The notes under the pieces are model-generated. The model made no database searches, was not told the DNA's origin, and saw only the letters and a list, made by a program, of their open reading frames with translations. A stretch of DNA of 64,000 bases from positions 186,001 through 250,000 of the forward strand of contig NZ_JAGINO010000003.1 of NCBI RefSeq assembly GCF_017876115.1, written 5' to 3'. Positions 58,215 to 64,000 of the stretch are shown here, in pieces. The DNA comes from Azospirillum picis (GTDB taxonomy: Bacteria; Pseudomonadota; Alphaproteobacteria; Azospirillales; Azospirillaceae). A program made the position numbers and the translations under genes. The stretch's first letter is position 1. Every line of letters begins with the position of its first letter.

Positions 58215-59276
58215 TCAGTCGCGGAAGACAAGGTCGCCGCCGGCAGGTTCGGCGAAATGGCGCTCCACGTCCGAAGGCCCCACGTCCGACAGGTCGGCGG
58301 GCTTCCACTTGGGGTTCTTGTCCTTGTCGATGAGCACCGCCCGGATTCCCTCGTAGAAGTCGCTTCCGGCCAGGCAGGCAAGGCTGAGGCGCAGCTCCTG
58401 CACCATGCACCCGTCGAAGTCGAGCTTCGCGCCGCGGCGCAAGGCCGCCAGCGTCACCTTCAGGCTGGTCGGGGACATGCGCCGCAGGGTCCCGAGCTGG
58501 CCTGCGGCCCACTCCGTCCCTTCGGCTTCCAGCGCCTTGACGATCGCCTCCATGCTGTCGAAAGCATAGCAGCGGTCGACCGCCGGCCGGACCGCCGTCA
58601 CCGCCGCCTCCCCCGCATCGCCGCGCCGTGCCGCCAGCGCCTCGTCGGCCGGCACGCCGGCGGCAAGGTCGTCGATCAGCGCATCAAGGCTGGCGCTGGC
58701 GACGAAGGCATCGGCGGCGCCGATGGCCAGCAGGTCGGCCGCCTTCAGCCGGTCGCCGGTTAGGCCGAGCCAGATGCCGGTCTGGCCCGGAAGCCGCGGC
58801 AGGAAGTAGGTGCCCCCGACGTCGGGATAGAGGCCGATCCCGGTTTCCGGCATGGCGAACAGCGTGCGCTCGGTGACCACGCGGTGGCTGCCGTGGACCG
58901 ACAGCCCGACGCCGCCGCCCATCGAGATGCCGTCGATCAACGCGACATAGGGCTTGGACAGCCGCTTGATCCGGCGGTTCAGCACATATTCCTCGCTGAA
59001 GAAGGCGCGAACCGACGAACCGTCGCCGCGTCCCTCCTTCGCAGCCTTTCCCGCCTCGTAGAGGCCGACGACATCGCCACCGGCGCAGAAGGATTTCTCG
59101 CCGGCCCCACGGATGACGACGGCCTTGACCTCTGCGTCGGCGTCCCAGGCGCGCAACTGCGGGTCGAACAGCCGAATCATGCCGAGCGTCAGGGAATTCA
59201 GCGCCTTCGGACGGTTGAGCGTAACGAGGCCAATGGCGCCCCGGCGTTCGAACAGGATCTCAGCAACGTCACTCAT
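58215..59276 (-). CDS. 3-hydroxyisobutyryl-CoA hydrolase / enoyl-CoA hydratase-isomerase family
   Basis: A crotonase-fold enzyme of 353 aa, the length of valine-pathway 3-hydroxyisobutyryl-CoA hydrolases rather than the 260 aa hydratases. The oxyanion-hole segments are EKSFCAGGDVVGL and DGISMGGGVGLSVHG. The catalytic Glu/Asp region PETGIGLYPDVGGTYFLPRL matches the hydrolase pattern. It probably acts in valine or related acyl-CoA breakdown. No other valine gene is adjacent. Confidence 0.88.
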   Translation of the reverse strand: MSDVAEILFERRGAIGLVTLNRPKALNSLTLGMIRLFDPQLRAWDADAEVKAVVIRGAGEKSFCAGGDVVGLYEAGKAAKEGRGDGSSVRAFFSEEYVLNRRIKRLSKPYVALIDGISMGGGVGLSVHGSHRVVTERTLFAMPETGIGLYPDVGGTYFLPRLPGQTGIWLGLTGDRLKAADLLAIGAADAFVASASLDALIDDLAAGVPADEALAARRGDAGEAAVTAVRPAVDRCYAFDSMEAIVKALEAEGTEWAAGQLGTLRRMSPTSLKVTLAALRRGAKLDFDGCMVQELRLSLACLAGSDFYEGIRAVLIDKDKNPKWKPADLSDVGPSDVERHFAEPAGGDLVFRD

Positions 59277-59593
59277 CGTCTTGTTTTTTCTCGGTTATGG
59301 ATTGTGGATCGGGCGGCGGGAACTCTGCATGCGCCATGACTGGACGGGGCTGTGGGGGGCAGCCCATCGCCGATGATACGGGACCGGGCAGCGCTGTCAA
59401 ACCCGCCATACGGATCCGGATGGCCAAGCCGGCGCACCGGGGGGTGGAAGGAACAACCGGTCGCCTTGACCGTTGCGTCCAAGCTCGCATCCATCATCCC
59501 GTGCCTTGCCTCACGACCAACCAGCCCGCACATCCACGGAAGCCCATCAATGCCGAGTCCCCTTTCGTCGCGCACCGACCCGCGTGGTGGATC

Positions 59594-60487
59594 ATGAAGA
59601 TCGGGATCATCCTCAACCGGCAGGCCGGATCGCTGGTCGATCGCCCGCTCGACGACGCCACCGCGAAAATCCGCGCCGCGTTCGAGCGGCATGGCGCCGA
59701 GATCGACCTCCACACCGTCGACGGGCCGCAATGCGTCGAAACCATCACGCGGGTCCTGGAGTCGGATGCCGAGATGGTGGTGATCGGCGGCGGTGACGGC
59801 ACCCTGCACAGCGCCGTGCGGCTGGCGTTGCCGACAGGAAAGACCCTGGGAGTGATTCCGCTGGGGACGCTCAACCTTCTGGCCCGTGATCTTCATGTTC
59901 CACTTGAACTTGAGGCGGCCGCGGAAGCCCTGGCCGCCGGCCGGGTACGGGCAATCGACATCGCCGAGGTCAACGGCCAGCCCTACACCAACAGCTCGGT
60001 TCTCGGCTTCTATCCGACCGTCGTGCAGGAGCGCGAACGCCAGCGCAAGCAGCACAGGCTGCTGAAATGGCCCGGCGCCGCCTTGGCCTTCGCCAAGACG
60101 CTCTACCGGTTGCCGACCCTCGACGTGCGGCTCGACTGGGGCGACGGCCCCCGGCGGATGCGAACCCCGATGCTGGTCGTTTCCAACAACGTCTATGACG
60201 ACGGCTTCGGTCTTGTCCTCACCCGGCAGGCGCTCGACGCGGGCAAGCTGGGCGTCTATGTGGCCCGCGAACGGAACGCTCTGGCCTTGCTGCGGTTGAT
60301 GGGGCGTCTGGTCGCGGGTTCCTGGAAGCAGGACGAGGCGCTGGACACCTATGCGGTCACCAGCCTGACCGTGCACAGCCGGCGCCACCGCCTGAAGATG
60401 GTCAATGACGGCGAGATCATGAAGATGGAGGCACCGCTGCATTACCGGATTCGTCCGGGTGCGTTGAAGGTTCTGGCACCAAGCTGA
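59594..60487 (+). CDS. Diacylglycerol kinase-like lipid kinase (YegS/DgkB family)
   Basis: A 297 aa lipid kinase-like protein. The ATP-binding motif GGGDGTLHSAV follows IGIILNRQAGSLVDR, the usual N-terminus. The C-terminal beta-sandwich includes NDGEIMKME, which contributes to the active site. It probably phosphorylates a diacylglycerol, ceramide or related lipid. ATG 59594 matches the family start. The metallophosphoesterase gene follows 19 bases later, so the two are likely co-transcribed. Confidence 0.9.
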   Translation: MKIGIILNRQAGSLVDRPLDDATAKIRAAFERHGAEIDLHTVDGPQCVETITRVLESDAEMVVIGGGDGTLHSAVRLALPTGKTLGVIPLGTLNLLARDLHVPLELEAAAEALAAGRVRAIDIAEVNGQPYTNSSVLGFYPTVVQERERQRKQHRLLKWPGAALAFAKTLYRLPTLDVRLDWGDGPRRMRTPMLVVSNNVYDDGFGLVLTRQALDAGKLGVYVARERNALALLRLMGRLVAGSWKQDEALDTYAVTSLTVHSRRHRLKMVNDGEIMKMEAPLHYRIRPGALKVLAPS

Positions 60488-60506
60488 GAAACTGGATGAG
60501 GACGGC

Positions 60507-62514
<2,008 letters not shown>

Positions 62515-62540
62515 GCAGTTCGGAGCCGTCTTTGGGCTGG

Positions 62541-62572
62541 ATGGGGCCGCGGAGCGATCCGCGGCCCCATTA
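62541..62572 (+). terminator. Terminator-like hairpin after hemB
   Basis: TGGGGCCGCGGA and TCCGCGGCCCCA pair around a GCGA loop and end in TTAT. The stem is strong and lies about 27 bases after the hemB stop. Confidence 0.75.
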
Positions 62573-62607
62573 TCGTCGGGTCATCGCCCCTGCCTGGAGA
62601 AAATCCG

Positions 62608-63159
62608 ATGACACGGTACAGCCGGCTCCTGCTGACCACGTTGCTCGTTGCCGCCGCGGCACCAGCGGCCGCCTTCGACCTGCACAGTCCCGATTTCAGC
62701 GAGACCGCGCCGATCCCGCAAGAGAACACGCTCACCGGCTTCGGCTGCAGCGGCGGCAACCGGTCGCCGGCGCTGGCATGGTCCGATCCGCCGGAAGGAA
62801 CCCGCAGTCTGGCGGTTACCATCTACGATCCCGACGCGCCGACGGGCAGCGGCTGGTGGCACTGGGTCGTCTTCAACCTGCCCGCCGACAGCCGCGGGCT
62901 GCGGGCCGGGGCCGGCGATCCCACCCGGCCGCTCCTCCCGGCCGGCGCCACGCAGAGCAGGACCGACTTCGGCACGACCGGCTATGGCGGCCCCTGCCCG
63001 CCCCGCGGAGACAGGCCGCACCGCTACATCGTGACCGTCCACGCGCTGGCGGTCGACAAACTGCCGCTTACGGCGGACGCATCGGGGGCCATGGTCGGCT
63101 TCAACCTGCATGCGGCGACGCTGGCGACGGCAACCCTGACCGCCCGTTATGGGCGTTGA
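62608..63159 (+). CDS. YbhB/YbcL family PEBP-like exported protein
   Basis: A 183 aa phosphatidylethanolamine-binding-protein-fold protein. The signal peptide ends near AAPAAAF. The family pattern is visible in NRSPALAWSDPPEGTRSLAV, the ligand-site DPDAP and WWHWVVFNLP, then YGGPCPPRGDRPHRY. The function in bacteria is unclear; members are often called Raf kinase inhibitor-like. It follows hemB by 93 bases past a terminator, so it likely has its own promoter. Confidence 0.92.
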   Translation: MTRYSRLLLTTLLVAAAAPAAAFDLHSPDFSETAPIPQENTLTGFGCSGGNRSPALAWSDPPEGTRSLAVTIYDPDAPTGSGWWHWVVFNLPADSRGLRAGAGDPTRPLLPAGATQSRTDFGTTGYGGPCPPRGDRPHRYIVTVHALAVDKLPLTADASGAMVGFNLHAATLATATLTARYGR

Positions 63160-63191
63160 GGCCCCTCGTTCCCGGCCATAATGTGGGGGGC

Positions 63192-64000
63192 ATGATTACC
63201 GACTTGCTCGCCAGCCTGTCACGCTTCGCCGACCGAGATCTGCGTCCCGGCGCAGAGGAAAGGCCGCACCGGCCTGAATTGTGGTCCTTCGTCGCCCATG
63301 ACCGTGAATGCTGGGGAGAGGTGCGGATCGAGCGCACCACCCTGGTCACCGTGCTGGAAGGCGTCAAGGAGATTGCCGACGGCAGCGGCGTCACGCGCCG
63401 GTTTCCCGCCGGCACCGCGATGCTGCTGCCGCCGGGCTGGACCGGACCCGTCGTCAACGAACCGGGGGGCGGCCGTTACCGCGCCCTCGTGCTGGAGTTT
63501 CCACCCGGGATGGTCCGCCGCCTGCTGCGTGCCCATGGCAGCGACTGGCTGGCTCCGCGTCCCCGCCCGTCCGATTGGCGCGTCCCACTGACACCGGTGC
63601 TGATCGATGCGATCCATCATGCGGCAGCCGGACTTGCCGCCGAGCCGCCCCTCTCGCCGACGCTCGCCGAGCATCGCTGCATGGAGGTGTTGCTGGCCCT
63701 GCTGGAGGACGGCGTCTGGTGGCTCGGTCCGCTGACGCCGGCCGGCACCGCCGAAGCCGTGCGGCAGTTGATCCGCACCCATCCGGAGCGCCGCTGGACC
63801 GCGTGTTCGGTCGCCGGTGCGTTGAACCTCAGCACCGGGACGCTGCGCCGCCGGCTGTCCGAAGACGGCGTCTCCGTCCGCCGGCTCCTGGCCGAGGAAC
63901 GGGTGGCCCATGCCCGCGACCTGCTCGAACGGGAAGGGGTGAGCGTGCAGGAAGCGGCGATGGCCTGCGGCTACGCCAACCGCTCGCATTTCGCACGGCG
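63192..64000 (+). CDS. AraC-family transcriptional regulator, 3' end cut by the window
   Basis: The frame from ATG 63192 (MITDLLASLSRFADRDLR) stays open to the last base, giving 269 residues. The first 170 residues form a sensing domain with a Gly/Pro-rich cupin-like stretch (FPAGTAMLLPPGWTGP). The C-terminal part is an AraC DNA-binding domain with two helix-turn-helix motifs: TACSVAGALNLSTGTLRRRL and VSVQEAAMACGYANRSHFAR. Only the last few residues are missing. The effector and targets are unknown. It follows the PEBP gene by 32 bases. Confidence 0.88.
   Translation, partial: MITDLLASLSRFADRDLRPGAEERPHRPELWSFVAHDRECWGEVRIERTTLVTVLEGVKEIADGSGVTRRFPAGTAMLLPPGWTGPVVNEPGGGRYRALVLEFPPGMVRRLLRAHGSDWLAPRPRPSDWRVPLTPVLIDAIHHAAAGLAAEPPLSPTLAEHRCMEVLLALLEDGVWWLGPLTPAGTAEAVRQLIRTHPERRWTACSVAGALNLSTGTLRRRLSEDGVSVRRLLAEERVAHARDLLEREGVSVQEAAMACGYANRSHFAR

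Overview
The window is one contiguous stretch of a GC-rich alphaproteobacterial chromosome, most likely from Azospirillum or a close relative in the Rhodospirillales. The clues are the serS-surE-pcm-nlpD-like operon, homospermidine synthase beside an ornithine decarboxylase, an LdtR-type MarR regulator, EcfG-like sigma factor and promoter patterns, a phasin, a SPINDLY/OGT-type glycosyltransferase and an ethylene-receptor-like histidine kinase. This assignment is by inspection only. Both ends cut genes: secD on the left and an AraC-family regulator on the right. I saw no rRNA, tRNA, insertion sequence or CRISPR array.

Region by region. 1-6.7 kb: yajC-secD (minus), a DUF815 ATPase (plus) and the operon serS-surE-pcm-LysM/M23 (minus), whose genes overlap by 1-4 bases. 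6.9-12.2 kb (plus): an MFS exporter, an acireductone-dioxygenase-like cupin, then the polyamine block. That block is a structured leader with an unannotated 51-codon upstream ORF, ornithine decarboxylase, and homospermidine synthase. 12.2-21.3 kb is envelope biology: lptD, gmhB, a coiled-coil membrane protein, the operon ydbH-ynbE-ydbL-OGT (minus), and an exported cyclophilin. 21.4-27.2 kb: a large zinc-ribbon Ser/Thr kinase, an aldose epimerase, an LprI-domain protein and an orphan protein with an AT-rich segment.

27.4-34.7 kb (plus) is a cassette of transglutaminase-DUF2126, circularly permuted ATP-grasp/alpha-E, and a second transglutaminase. Families like these are predicted to make and modify peptides. 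34.7-36.7 kb (minus) is a two-component pair whose kinase has a plant-type ethylene-binding domain with every known critical residue in place. 36.9-43.7 kb: prfC, a miniature tail-collar protein in an AT-rich patch, asd, glgP and a GNAT acetyltransferase. 43.7-47 kb looks like a small general-stress locus: an ECF sigma factor, a LysE exporter, a stress-type SDR and a mini anti-sigma protein, with three GGAAC-type promoter candidates.

47-64 kb: a PhoD-like protein with a degraded active site, a TPR methyltransferase, a lytic transglycosylase, rlmJ, a phasin, an incomplete branched-chain amino acid ABC transporter (permease and binding protein only), a Na+/H+ antiporter, an LdtR-like regulator, 3-hydroxyisobutyryl-CoA hydrolase, a lipid-kinase-like protein with a metallophosphoesterase, hemB, a PEBP protein and the truncated AraC regulator.

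The most interesting items are the leader peptide/attenuator upstream of ornithine decarboxylase, the ethylene-receptor-like kinase, and the transglutaminase/ATP-grasp cassette.
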